64,000 nt of DNA from Halobacteriales archaeon QS_6_71_20 (GTDB lineage: Archaea > Halobacteriota > Halobacteria > Halobacteriales > Haloferacaceae), in the NCBI GenBank assembly GCA_003020945.1, contig PXRU01000016.1:38436-102435 (forward strand), read 5' to 3'. Of this stretch, positions 14,328 through 21,326 are shown piece after piece. Position 1 is the first letter of the stretch; the number at the start of each line of letters is the position of its first letter. A program made the translations under genes and the position numbers. Below the pieces are notes generated by a model. It searched no databases. It was given only the letters and a program-made list of their open reading frames with translations, and was not told where the DNA came from.

Positions 14328-14920
14328 CAGCACTCATCAACATGGGGGGCGGTTCCGGCGGGAGCGGCACGCTCGACGGCGACGACCCCTGGGGAGACGA
14401 CAGCAGTAGCACCGACAGCGGAGGCGATACCTCCAGCAACGACGACCTGACCCACGACGACACCACCTCGCTCGGGGACCTCGCGAACGACGTCCGCGGC
14501 TCGGCGTCCGACGAGGTGGCCGACACGGGGATCGAGGACGACAGCAGCAACCAGGGCGATAACGTGGTCGTCGAGGACGACCCCGACGACCCCGACACCA
14601 CCTGGGTCGGCGTCGACGGCGACGCCGACGGCTCGATCGACGACGCGACCGGCAGCGACCCGGACGACGTGACCGGGATCGTCGACGAGGGCGACGACGG
14701 CGTGACCGCCGGGTCTGCGTCCGGCGAAGGCGCGACGACGGTCGACGGCGGCGCGACGAACCCGGCGACGGGCGAGCCCATCGACGGCGACACGGCCGAG
14801 CCCTCGAACGACCCGGTGAACGAGGGCGACACCACCGAAGACACCGGCACGGGGAACCGCCGCATGGCCGCCGCGGCCGTGCTGGGACTGCTGGCGCTCG
14901 CCGCGCTGGGGGGGAGCTGA
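14324..14920 (+). CDS. Acidic tail-anchored virion protein
   Basis: 198 aa from ATG 14324. Gly-rich start (MGGGSGGSG), about 150 residues dominated by Asp, Ser, Gly and Thr, then an RR and a C-terminal hydrophobic helix (MAAAAVLGLLALAALGG). Such surface-exposed acidic stalks suit high salt. Ends two bases before the next gene. Confidence 0.65.
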   Translation: MTALINMGGGSGGSGTLDGDDPWGDDSSSTDSGGDTSSNDDLTHDDTTSLGDLANDVRGSASDEVADTGIEDDSSNQGDNVVVEDDPDDPDTTWVGVDGDADGSIDDATGSDPDDVTGIVDEGDDGVTAGSASGEGATTVDGGATNPATGEPIDGDTAEPSNDPVNEGDTTEDTGTGNRRMAAAAVLGLLALAALGGS

Positions 14921-14922
14921 CG

Positions 14923-15510
14923 ATGGCGACCGACCAGCCGACCACGAAGGGCGGGAACATCATCCTGCGGCGGGTGAGCGTCCCCGACCAGGTGGACCCG
15001 GGCGAGCCCTACGAGGTGGACGTGAAGGTCTCGAACGGAGCATGGTCGATCGGCCCGTGGGACCCCGACAAGTGCAACAACGTGCCGCCGGGGTACAAGA
15101 TCCGTGTCGTGCTGACGGGACCGCACGGTGAGGAGCTGACCAAGACCGCCTGCCACACCACGACCGAGATCGGCACCCGCGACGAGACGTACACATTCTC
15201 CGTGTCGGCGCCCGAGGCTGGCCGCGCGGAGGTGGAGGCGTACGTCGAGATGCGCGGGTCGGGGAAGCGAACCGACGCGCTGGAAGCGTCGACGCTCGTC
15301 TCGGACGAACAGGCCGCCCAGCCCGACCCCGGTTCGAGTGACGACGGTGGAGGTGGGAACGACTTCATCCCCGATCCGAGCGGCGACAGCCCGGTGCCCG
15401 ATCCGACGAGCGGGTCCATCGACACCTACGTCAAGGGCGTGGGGCTGCTCGTCGGCCTGATCGCGGTCGCGTGGCTGGCCGACTCGGGCGCATCCATCGC
15501 GGGGGACTGA
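14923..15510 (+). CDS. Ig-like domain protein with C-terminal anchor
   Basis: 195 aa from ATG 14923. Residues about 10-125 read as an Ig-like beta sandwich (ILRRVSVPDQVDPGEPYEVD, TYTFSVSAPEAGRAEVEAYV) with two Cys that could pair. A Pro/Asp/Gly linker and a C-terminal helix (GVGLLVGLIAVAWLA) follow. It looks like a membrane-anchored adhesin, probably displayed on the virion. Confidence 0.7.
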   Translation: MATDQPTTKGGNIILRRVSVPDQVDPGEPYEVDVKVSNGAWSIGPWDPDKCNNVPPGYKIRVVLTGPHGEELTKTACHTTTEIGTRDETYTFSVSAPEAGRAEVEAYVEMRGSGKRTDALEASTLVSDEQAAQPDPGSSDDGGGGNDFIPDPSGDSPVPDPTSGSIDTYVKGVGLLVGLIAVAWLADSGASIAGD

Positions 15511-15513
15511 CCC

Positions 15514-15753
15514 GTGGTGACGTTCGAGGCTGGCGCAGTCATCGGCATGCTGGCGATCGTCGAGACGACGGTCGCGGCGCTCGGCTGGTACATCGCCCGC
15601 CGGGTCCCCACCGAAGAGGCGGTCGACGAGGTGGAGGACACGGCAAACGAAGCAGCCAAGGAAGCAGCCGCGGCGGCGCGGGAAGCGTCTGAAGCCCGCC
15701 GTCGGTCCGAACAGGCACACGACCGGATCAACGCCACCAGCAGCCACTCATGA
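15514..15753 (+). CDS. TM plus coiled-coil mini-protein
   Basis: 79 aa from GTG 15514. N-terminal helix (GAVIGMLAIVETTVAALGWY) and a long Ala/Glu/Arg coiled coil (EAVDEVEDTANEAAKEAAAA...). Overlaps the next start (ATGA). The arrangement recalls small spanin or holin-partner proteins; function inferred only from form and position near the operon end. Confidence 0.6.
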   Translation: MVTFEAGAVIGMLAIVETTVAALGWYIARRVPTEEAVDEVEDTANEAAKEAAAAAREASEARRRSEQAHDRINATSSHS

Positions 15754-15971
15754 GCATCCAGATCCTCGGCATGAGCATCGCGACGGAGGTAATCGCGGTC
15801 GTGGTCCTCGCGTTCACGGCCGGCCTGTGCGTCCCGTTCCGGTACGGGATCGAGCGCCTGCGCGGCTTCGGCCGGGCGGTCGTCGGCCAGCTCCCCTACG
15901 AGCCGCCGGGCGACCCGGGCGGCGAGCGACCGGAGACGGCCGCCGCGGACGGCGACAGCGAAAAGCAGTAG
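15750..15971 (+). CDS. One-helix membrane protein ending the late operon
   Basis: 73 aa from ATG 15750. A hydrophobic segment at residues 10-30 (ATEVIAVVVLAFTAGLCVPF) is followed by a basic stretch and an acidic tail. Last gene of the rightward operon; it converges with the methyltransferase gene 10 bases away. Confidence 0.6.
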   Translation: MSIQILGMSIATEVIAVVVLAFTAGLCVPFRYGIERLRGFGRAVVGQLPYEPPGDPGGERPETAAADGDSEKQ

Positions 15972-15981
15972 CGGGCGGGGA

Positions 15982-16704
15982 CTACCGAGAGGTCGCGCCT
16001 TTTCCGACTGCTTCTGAAAGGCGCGACTGTTGATGGTGATCGGTCGCGTGGTCGACGGCCTCGGGGTTGGTGTCGGCACCCCAGTACGATAGCCCGCGCT
16101 CACTCGCGACGGCGGCGCCCGGTGCGCTGCCTGCGAACGGCTCGAGAAGTCGTTCGCCCGACTGGAGCACCGGCGGCTCCAGCAGTTGTCGGTACAGTTC
16201 GACGGGCTTCCCGGTCGGGTACTGCCTCGTAGGGTAGTTCCCATCGTGCGCTTGGGCTCTGAACACCGTACCACGGTCACGGACGTACCGCTGAGTGTCG
16301 CCGTTTGTGGCCGCGAGGATGGGGTAGTGCTGCACACGGTGATACGTCCCCATGCCGAATTTCTCGCGGTCCCACGCGAGGGTTCGGCGATAGGTCAACG
16401 GCGAGTCAACCACGTGCTCGCGGAACTCCGGTACGGTATCGTCGTCAGCGAAGACGAACACCCAGGCCCCGTCGACCAAGCAGCGGGATAGTTCCTCGAG
16501 CACGTCGGCGAGCCGATCGTGGGGTTCGGTGTGGAACGCATCGAACCCCTTCGAGCCGTCGTTCCCGAACCTCCCGGTCCCGTTCTGCGCGCTGAACTGC
16601 CACGGGTAATCGACGATCGCGGCGTGCGCCGAGTCGGTCTCGACGCTCGGTAGCAGCTCGAACACGTCGCCCTGGCGGATAGTGGTCTCAGGAGCGTCAG
16701 TCAT
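15982..16704 (-). CDS. Beta-class DNA methyltransferase (N4-C/N6-A)
   Basis: 240 aa from ATG 16704; an upstream in-frame ATG at 16716 is less likely. Motif IV is DYPW (32-35), with WVFVFADDD downstream. The SAM-binding motif I, EPFAGSAPGAAVASERGLSY, lies near the C-terminus, so the order IV-to-I is that of beta-class amino methyltransferases. There is no separate target-recognition domain and no nuclease neighbour, so it is probably an orphan viral methylase protecting the genome or altering expression. Overlaps the upstream gene by eight bases; last gene of its operon. Confidence 0.85.
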   Translation of the reverse strand: MTDAPETTIRQGDVFELLPSVETDSAHAAIVDYPWQFSAQNGTGRFGNDGSKGFDAFHTEPHDRLADVLEELSRCLVDGAWVFVFADDDTVPEFREHVVDSPLTYRRTLAWDREKFGMGTYHRVQHYPILAATNGDTQRYVRDRGTVFRAQAHDGNYPTRQYPTGKPVELYRQLLEPPVLQSGERLLEPFAGSAPGAAVASERGLSYWGADTNPEAVDHATDHHQQSRLSEAVGKGATSR

Positions 16705-17206
16705 CGGCAGGAACACCCCCGCGCCGCGCCCGCCGCCGCTCGGCGACCGTCCGGTGCCGGTGAACCCACTCCTCGGGGTCGGCCGCGGGAGGCTTCACCC
16801 GGACGTAAGTGTTCGACCGGCGCACGGTTGGCCCGTCACCGGAGAGGTTCACGTAGCCTTCCCGCTGAAGCCGGTGAGTGAACGCATCGAGGCTCCCCTT
16901 CTTTACGTCGGCCTCGTTAGCGATGGCGCTGTCGTAGTAGTTGAGGGTGAGCTTCAGCGAGTCGCCCGCGAACGCCAGCAGGGCGTCGTAGACGCGCGCC
17001 AGCGTCTCGCCGTCGGGCCGGAACTCCTCGGTGGCCTCCCGACTGCGAGCCCGCCGAACGACGGTCTCCATGTGCCGGCGGAGGTCATCGCTCATGCTGT
17101 CGCCCCGCTCGTCGAGCACGTCTTGGTAGTCGTCTTTCAGTTCGGGGTCGCACCGGACGGACAACTGCGCGCTGTCGTTGCTCTTGGACTGTTGGTTGCG
17201 CGGCAT
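16697..17206 (-). CDS. Ribbon-helix-helix regulator with wHTH-like C-terminus
   Basis: 169 aa from ATG 17206 (ATGA overlap). Residues about 12-50 (AQLSVRCDPELKDDYQDVLD, SMSDDLRRHMETVV) fit a ribbon-helix-helix DNA-binding domain. The rest (YYDSAIANEADVKKGSLDAF, then THRLQREGYVNLS) reads like a winged helix. Likely a transcriptional regulator of the leftward methylase operon or of the late operon. Targets unknown. Confidence 0.7.
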   Translation of the reverse strand: MPRNQQSKSNDSAQLSVRCDPELKDDYQDVLDERGDSMSDDLRRHMETVVRRARSREATEEFRPDGETLARVYDALLAFAGDSLKLTLNYYDSAIANEADVKKGSLDAFTHRLQREGYVNLSGDGPTVRRSNTYVRVKPPAADPEEWVHRHRTVAERRRARRGGVPADD

Positions 17207-17403
17207 CAGATCGCCTCTATGTGTAGCAGGTTGGTCGTCGCGTAATACGCAGACTGCGGCGGGGAACGGGCCTCCGCTACACACGCCCCCGGGGAGGGGG
17301 TAGCTAGGGGTTCGCGTGCGCTCCCGGGCAGGCGTGCGTGCGAGGCCCGCCGCTCCTGCCATCGTCGATGGGCCGAGACGACCGTGAACGCCCGATCCGT
17401 CAT
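17206..17403 (-). CDS. Hypothetical small protein, 65 aa
   Basis: 65 aa from ATG 17403. The ATG overlaps the previous stop (ATGA) and the stop overlaps the next start (ATGA), which is the main support. It is less acidic than its neighbours (basic N-terminal RRWQERRASHAR), so composition is atypical and a spurious frame cannot be excluded. Confidence 0.45.
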   Translation of the reverse strand: MTDRAFTVVSAHRRWQERRASHARLPGSAREPLATPSPGACVAEARSPPQSAYYATTNLLHIEAI

Positions 17404-17882
17404 CGGCGACCCTCCCCGCCGACGCGACGGCCACCGACGGCGTCCTCACGGAGCGCCTGATCGACGTGGTGGCCGCCGTCGGCGACGGCCCCGGGCTGGT
17501 CCTCGACGCTGGTCGACGCGATCCGGACGCGCTCACCGCCGGTCGTCGAGGCGCGGACGAACGCGGCCTTCCGGAGCGCGCAGAGGTGGGCGCAGGGGCC
17601 ATCGTTCCAGTGGAAGCCTTCGCAGTCACACCACCCGACGAACGCGCCGCTCTCGTCCGCGAGCGCGACGCTGTGGGCGTCGCCGCCGTCGGGCAGGGAG
17701 ACGCGCCACCCGAATGTGCTCGCCCGCTCGATGAGCGCCGCGAGACCGTCGGCACGCTCCCATGAGGTCCCCCCGTCGTCGCGGGCGGCCTCGAAGTCGA
17801 GTACGTCGCCGCTGACGGCGTCGGCAACCGTCACCTGCGCGGCGTCCGGAAGCGACCGGCCGCCGTCGTCAGCGCGGCTCAC
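17400..17882 (-). CDS. SWIM zinc-finger protein
   Basis: 160 aa from GTG 17882, overlapping the preceding stop (GTGA). The SWIM motif CxC...CxH is clear: C85, C87, C97, H99 (WCDCEGFHWNDGPCAHLCAL). The N-terminal half is beta-rich. SWIM fingers bind DNA or proteins and are common in haloarchaeal proviruses and plasmids. Here the gene sits between two other DNA-active proteins, suggesting a nucleic-acid role. Confidence 0.8.
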   Translation of the reverse strand: MSRADDGGRSLPDAAQVTVADAVSGDVLDFEAARDDGGTSWERADGLAALIERASTFGWRVSLPDGGDAHSVALADESGAFVGWCDCEGFHWNDGPCAHLCALRKAAFVRASTTGGERVRIASTSVEDQPGAVADGGHHVDQALREDAVGGRRVGGEGRR

Positions 17883-18484
17883 CGACCGTCACCCCTGTCG
17901 GAATGGCCAGTAGCCGTGTCTACTGAGCGGTCGTCTCGAGCTGGTTTGAAGAAGACGAACCACCGGGTTTCGTGGTTCTTTTTATTTTTCGTATTTGTCC
18001 CAAACAGTGGCTTCTGCGGTGCCAGATCGAGTACCGTCGAGAAGTCGGTATCCGTATCGGCGAACTTGAATATCAATGTCCCGCCAGGGGAGAGAACCCG
18101 GAACAGCTCATTGAATCCCCGACGAAGGTCGTCCTGCCACGTTTCGGCGTGGAGGCATCCGTATTTCTTTGTCATCACGCCGGTCAGCGTTTCCATCCCG
18201 TCCGACCGGATGATGTGGGGCGGATCGAAGACGACAAGATCGAATGACTCGCCGGGATATGGCAAGTCGCGGAAATCCTGCACGTCGTCGGGTTCGACCG
18301 AATAGTTCGGGTTGTTCGGACGAAGGGATTCGGGAACTGCATCATCGACAAATCCCATTTTCTCCTGCCTGCTGTCGATATACAGCGTATCCTCCCGGTC
18401 TTTGTTCTCCGGGAGCCAGATAGAACGCCCGCCACAGGTTGCATCCAGAATCTGCTCAGTACCGTCCGCACAGCCCTCAGCCAT
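17879..18484 (-). CDS. Phage-type class I SAM-dependent methyltransferase
   Basis: 201 aa from ATG 18484, the start that overlaps the upstream stop. SAM-binding motif I is ILDATCGGRSIW (12-23), motif IV FDPPHI (86-91), and the end is FGTNTKNKKNHETRWFVFFK. This matches the widespread phage methylase type with DPPH and a terminal WxVFxK; the modified base is unknown. It is clearly lower in GC (runs such as TTTTTATTTTTC near 17975) than adjacent genes, pointing to recent acquisition. Probably genome modification against host restriction. Confidence 0.8.
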   Translation of the reverse strand: MAEGCADGTEQILDATCGGRSIWLPENKDREDTLYIDSRQEKMGFVDDAVPESLRPNNPNYSVEPDDVQDFRDLPYPGESFDLVVFDPPHIIRSDGMETLTGVMTKKYGCLHAETWQDDLRRGFNELFRVLSPGGTLIFKFADTDTDFSTVLDLAPQKPLFGTNTKNKKNHETRWFVFFKPARDDRSVDTATGHSDRGDGR

Positions 18485-18662
18485 GACACATCCCTCCGCA
18501 CTGTCCGCAGGTGTACATCGGACGGAGTCTGGTACCTCGGTAGCTGCCAGGTGAGGCGGCGTGTACCCACCGGAGAGTCTGTACTGTCTCCTTGTCACAC
18601 CCGATACAGAGGGCTAAGCGTCGAGCAGCGACTACTCGCCCGACATGAGCCTGCTCAGGCAT
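18477..18662 (-). CDS. Small zinc-ribbon protein, 61 aa
   Basis: 61 aa from ATG 18662; a GTG directly before it is an alternative. Two Cys pairs, CIGC near residue 19 and CGQC near 53, about 30 residues apart, form a plausible zinc ribbon with a basic, aromatic spacer. Overlaps the methyltransferase start by eight bases and the upstream gene as well. Confidence 0.6.
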   Translation of the reverse strand: MPEQAHVGRVVAARRLALCIGCDKETVQTLRWVHAASPGSYRGTRLRPMYTCGQCGGMCHG

Positions 18663-18765
18663 CACGATCGCCTCCAGAGCACTCAGGACAGACGCGACGC
18701 GGGATCCCGCTGCCGGGCGGGGTCCGCGTGACGAGTCGCGCGCCGCAGCTCGGACAGTACCTCAC
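18655..18765 (-). CDS. Zinc-ribbon mini-protein, 36 aa
   Basis: 36 aa from GTG 18765. Almost nothing but a zinc ribbon: CPSC at residues 4-7 and CPEC at 26-29 with a basic loop between. GTGA overlap with the previous stop and overlap with the next start make it part of the coupled operon. Confidence 0.6.
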   Translation of the reverse strand: MRYCPSCGARLVTRTPPGSGIPRRVCPECSGGDRDA

Positions 18766-18890
18766 GGCGCACACCTCCCGTCGTCGAGCGCCGGGCACCG
18801 TTGCCCGTCCTCCTCGATCGGACACCCGCAGGTGTCGCAGATCGGGGGTGACAGATTCTCGAAGTCGACCGCGTCAGCGGTCCGACTCAC
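18762..18890 (-). CDS. Cys-rich mini-protein opening the operon, 42 aa
   Basis: 42 aa from GTG 18890; no stop-free ATG upstream. Cys at 18, 21, 23, 32 and 40 (CDTCGC...C...C) fit a small zinc knuckle. First gene of an eight-gene overlapping leftward operon that begins about 60 bases from the tRNA. Confidence 0.55.
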   Translation of the reverse strand: MSRTADAVDFENLSPPICDTCGCPIEEDGQRCPALDDGRCAP

Positions 18891-18952
18891 GGCCGCACCC
18901 CGATGTAATAAGGGGTGTAGCTACGTGGGGCGATTCGACCGTTTAAAACGAA
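18891..18952 (-). promoter_or_regulatory. Promoter region at right end of provirus
   Basis: Sixty-two bases between the tRNA-Val 3' end and the first leftward gene. It holds two A+T-rich candidates on the minus strand, TTTTAAAC (about 18941-18948) and CTTATTAC (about 18904-18912). The junction with the tRNA is the probable right attachment site. Confidence 0.5.
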
Positions 18953-19027
18953 TGGGTTGGGGCGGATTTGAACCGCCGGCCTCCTCCATGTCAAGGAGGT
19001 GTCATAACCGGACTAGACTACCAACCC
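18953..19027 (-). tRNA. tRNA-Val (GAC)
   Basis: Complete 75-nt cloverleaf on the minus strand: acceptor GGGTTGG/CCAACCC with discriminator A, anticodon stem CCTCC/GGAGG, loop TTGACAT giving anticodon GAC, and T arm GGCGG-TTCAAAT-CCGCC. No encoded CCA. The provirus ends immediately beyond its 3' end, so the gene was restored on integration, and its 3' part is the likely attachment core. Confidence 0.95.
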
Positions 19028-19064
19028 GACCGGGCGCTTACTACACTCACTGGTTTCAGAGGAA

Positions 19065-19075
19065 CCCAATTAAGG
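19065..19075 (-). promoter_or_regulatory. tRNA-Val promoter TATA box
   Basis: CCTTAATTGGG on the minus strand, about 40 bases before the mature tRNA 5' end, in an otherwise gene-free gap; fits an archaeal box A with a short leader. Confidence 0.5.
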
Positions 19076-19122
19076 CTTCCGAAAGGTCACCACTTCGCGC
19101 CGCCGTCCCACGGTTTCCGCGC

Positions 19123-19398
19123 TCAGCCGCCGCTGACGGGGGGGAACAACGCGAGCTCGTCGCCGGCGTCGACGGGAGTGTCCAGCCCCTCCGACTCCCG
19201 GACGTCCCGTCCGTTGCGGAGGAGGTTGATGTGGTCGCGGAGGTCGCCGTCCTCGTCGAGGACGCGCACGGCGAGCCCGGGGTACGCCTCCAACAGCGCG
19301 TCGAGCGCTTCGCCGACGGTCGCGGCGTCGCCGGGGTCCACGTCCGGCTCCGACTCCCCGGCGGCCTCCGCGAGGTCGGCGAACAGCTTCCAGTTCAT
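19123..19398 (-). CDS. samp1: Ubiquitin-like modifier SAMP1/MoaD
   Basis: 91 aa from ATG 19398. Begins MNWKLFADLAEAAG and ends ELALFPPVSGG, a beta-grasp protein with the C-terminal diglycine that is adenylated by UbaA/E1. Known: SAMP1-type proteins of haloarchaea are conjugated to lysines of target proteins and also donate sulfur for molybdopterin. The conserved DHINLLRNGRDV segment fits SAMP1/MoaD rather than the tRNA-thiolation SAMP2. Monocistronic here; distinguishing modifier from pure MoaD needs more than sequence. Confidence 0.85.
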   Translation of the reverse strand: MNWKLFADLAEAAGESEPDVDPGDAATVGEALDALLEAYPGLAVRVLDEDGDLRDHINLLRNGRDVRESEGLDTPVDAGDELALFPPVSGG

Positions 19399-19679
19399 AT
19401 TCCTCCGTCCCGGTCGGGCGGTCAAGAGCGTTGTGCCGTGTGGTCCGCGGGAGTCGCGTCCGGCGGCACCCCCGCGCCGTTCGACGACTCCGATCCCCCG
19501 GGCTCGACCGCGTTTCCGGCCCCGGTCGGATCGGCTCCGGTCGCGTCGTCGGGTCCGGCCGCGTCGGCTACGCCGCGGACGGAAGGATCACGGCGCCGCT
19601 TCCCGGGCGAAGCGGTCGAACGCGTCTCGCGTCCCGACGAGGGGGGGACCGACGGCTCCGCGCAGCGCCGCGCGGTCGC
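19399..19679. other. Intergenic region, no gene seen
   Basis: 281 bases of GC-rich sequence between the SAMP gene start and the end of the HPP-UspA gene. No convincing coding frame, RNA or repeat was found; presumably the promoter of samp1 (near 19400-19430) and the terminator of its upstream neighbour. Confidence 0.4.
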
Positions 19680-21296
19680 TCACTCCACGTCCGCCCGGTC
19701 GACCACGGCGACGTCGCAGTCGACGTCGCGCAGTCGCTCGAACGTCGGCGGCGACACCGCCCGCGAGGCCGCCGAGCGGTCGCTGGAGGAGCCCACCAGC
19801 ACAAGGTCGTAGGCGCCGGCGTTGGCCGCGACGAACGCCAGCACGTCCGAGCGGGCGACGCGGGTCTCGATGGCGCCGTCGGCCGTCTCGACCACGTTCG
19901 CGAGCCGCGCCTCCGCGCTCCGCCGCTCCGCCTCGCGGTCGATACAGGTACAAGCGGAGACGCCGCCGGCCGACCCCGCGAGCCGGGTGGCGAAGTCGAT
20001 CATCGCGTGCGCGGAGTCGCCCGGTCGGGAGACGAGCACGAGCACGCGCCGCCAGTCGCGTCGCCCGGTCGTCGAGCGGAACAGCACGGAGTCGGTCGGC
20101 CCGCGGAACACCGACCGAGTGAACGCCGAGAGGTTGCCGTCCTCCCCGTCGTAGGGGGTGACGATCAGGTCGCAGTTCGTCTCGCGGACGGCCGTCCGCA
20201 CCGTCGGCCCGGGCTCCCCCGCGGCGACGACCACCTCGCAGGGAACGCCGACGTCCTCGCGGATCGCGTCGGCCGCCCGTTCCAGGTCCGCGGCCGCCCG
20301 GCCCGCACGGTCGGTGACGCTCGACCCGTCCCCGTCGAATCCGTCGGTATCCCCCTCCGACGGCTCCGGCTCGCCGGTCGGCGGGGCGCCGTCGGTCCCG
20401 GCGCCGTCGTCGGCCGCGGCCCCATCGTCGCCGTCACCCGTCGCATCGGCAGTCGTGGGGACCGGCTCGTCCGACACGACGTCGAGGAGGACGACCTTCC
20501 CCGCCTCGTGGGCGGCCGCCAGCCGCGCGGCCAGCATCGCCGTCTCGGCGGCGGTGTCGCCGCGCATCGGGACGAGGACGTGGTCGTCGCCCTTGACCGT
20601 CCCGTACAGTAGCGCGGCGCGACGCTCGTAGAACGCCCCCCGCCACGCGGTGAACACGACCGCGACGAACAGGGAGCCGCCGAGCGTGAACAGCACGTAC
20701 AGTTCGGCCCGTCCCGGCGCCGCGAGCACGAGCAGCGCCGCGGAGTACGCCGACGGCTCCTCCACGTCGAGCGCCCAGGTGAGCGCGCCCGCCAGGAGGA
20801 TCGAGAACGCCGCCGCCGTCGGGCTGACCGTCGACGCGCGCTCGGGGGCGATCACGCCGATGAGCGTGAGCGCGAACCAGCCGCAGGCCGCGCCGGCGGT
20901 GAGGCCGACGACGAACCGGACCGGGTCGGCGTACTTCCCCTCGGGGTTCGCGAACAGCGTGTACGTCCCCGACGCCAGCGGCGGGAACAGGAGAAACGAG
21001 AACAGCTCCAGCGAGTTCGACAGCCCCGTGACGACGGCGACGACCACCGGGACGAACACCAGCGCCGAGAGGTGGACGAGGTTGTCCGTGTTCTCGATCC
21101 ACCGGACGAACTCGCCGGCCCCGCGCCGCTCGACCCGTCGGAGCCGACGGAGGAGCTGCGAGGCGCGGGCGTCCAGTCGCTCCACGAGGGTCGGACCGAC
21201 GCCGGAGTCCGGATCGGCGTCGGAGTCGCCCCCGGAGACCGGCCCGGCCCCGGCGTCGGGACCCGGGGTCGCCTCGGAGCCGCCGTCCTCGGACAT
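19680..21296 (-). CDS. HPP-family membrane protein with UspA domains
   Basis: 538 aa from ATG 21296. Acidic N-terminal tail (1-60), then four to five hydrophobic helices of the HPP type (LVHLSALVFVPVVVAVVTGL, GLTAGAACGWFALTLIGVIA, FTLGGSLFVAVVFTAW). A cytoplasmic part contains two universal-stress-protein halves: DDHVLVPMRGDTAAETAMLA, then RVLVLVSRPGDSAHAMIDFA, each followed by alpha/beta segments. A long Asp/Gly linker interrupts the first UspA domain. Likely a membrane sensor or transporter-associated stress protein; HPP proteins have been linked to nitrite transport in other organisms. Confidence 0.75.
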   Translation of the reverse strand: MSEDGGSEATPGPDAGAGPVSGGDSDADPDSGVGPTLVERLDARASQLLRRLRRVERRGAGEFVRWIENTDNLVHLSALVFVPVVVAVVTGLSNSLELFSFLLFPPLASGTYTLFANPEGKYADPVRFVVGLTAGAACGWFALTLIGVIAPERASTVSPTAAAFSILLAGALTWALDVEEPSAYSAALLVLAAPGRAELYVLFTLGGSLFVAVVFTAWRGAFYERRAALLYGTVKGDDHVLVPMRGDTAAETAMLAARLAAAHEAGKVVLLDVVSDEPVPTTADATGDGDDGAAADDGAGTDGAPPTGEPEPSEGDTDGFDGDGSSVTDRAGRAAADLERAADAIREDVGVPCEVVVAAGEPGPTVRTAVRETNCDLIVTPYDGEDGNLSAFTRSVFRGPTDSVLFRSTTGRRDWRRVLVLVSRPGDSAHAMIDFATRLAGSAGGVSACTCIDREAERRSAEARLANVVETADGAIETRVARSDVLAFVAANAGAYDLVLVGSSSDRSAASRAVSPPTFERLRDVDCDVAVVDRADVE

Positions 21297-21326
21297 GCTA
21301 GTCGGCGCGCGAGCGCTGGCGGGCGG

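Larger units (their letters stand above)
1..18952. mobile_element. Integrated SH1/SNJ1-like provirus (left end outside window)
   Basis: Seen: a block of virus-type genes (PhiH1-type repressor, tyrosine recombinase, packaging ATPase, two adjacent capsid-type proteins, many one-helix membrane proteins, DNA methyltransferases) that stops abruptly at the 3' end of an intact tRNA-Val gene, where ordinary metabolic genes begin. Known: Halopanivirales (SH1, PH1, SNJ1) carry a small ATPase followed by the small (VP7) and large (VP4) major capsid proteins, and related proviruses occur in haloarchaeal chromosomes. Inferred: one element of more than 18.9 kb with its right attachment site in the tRNA-Val 3' end. 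The left attachment site is not in the window, and the part left of about 4 kb could belong to a second, adjoining element. Confidence 0.85.
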
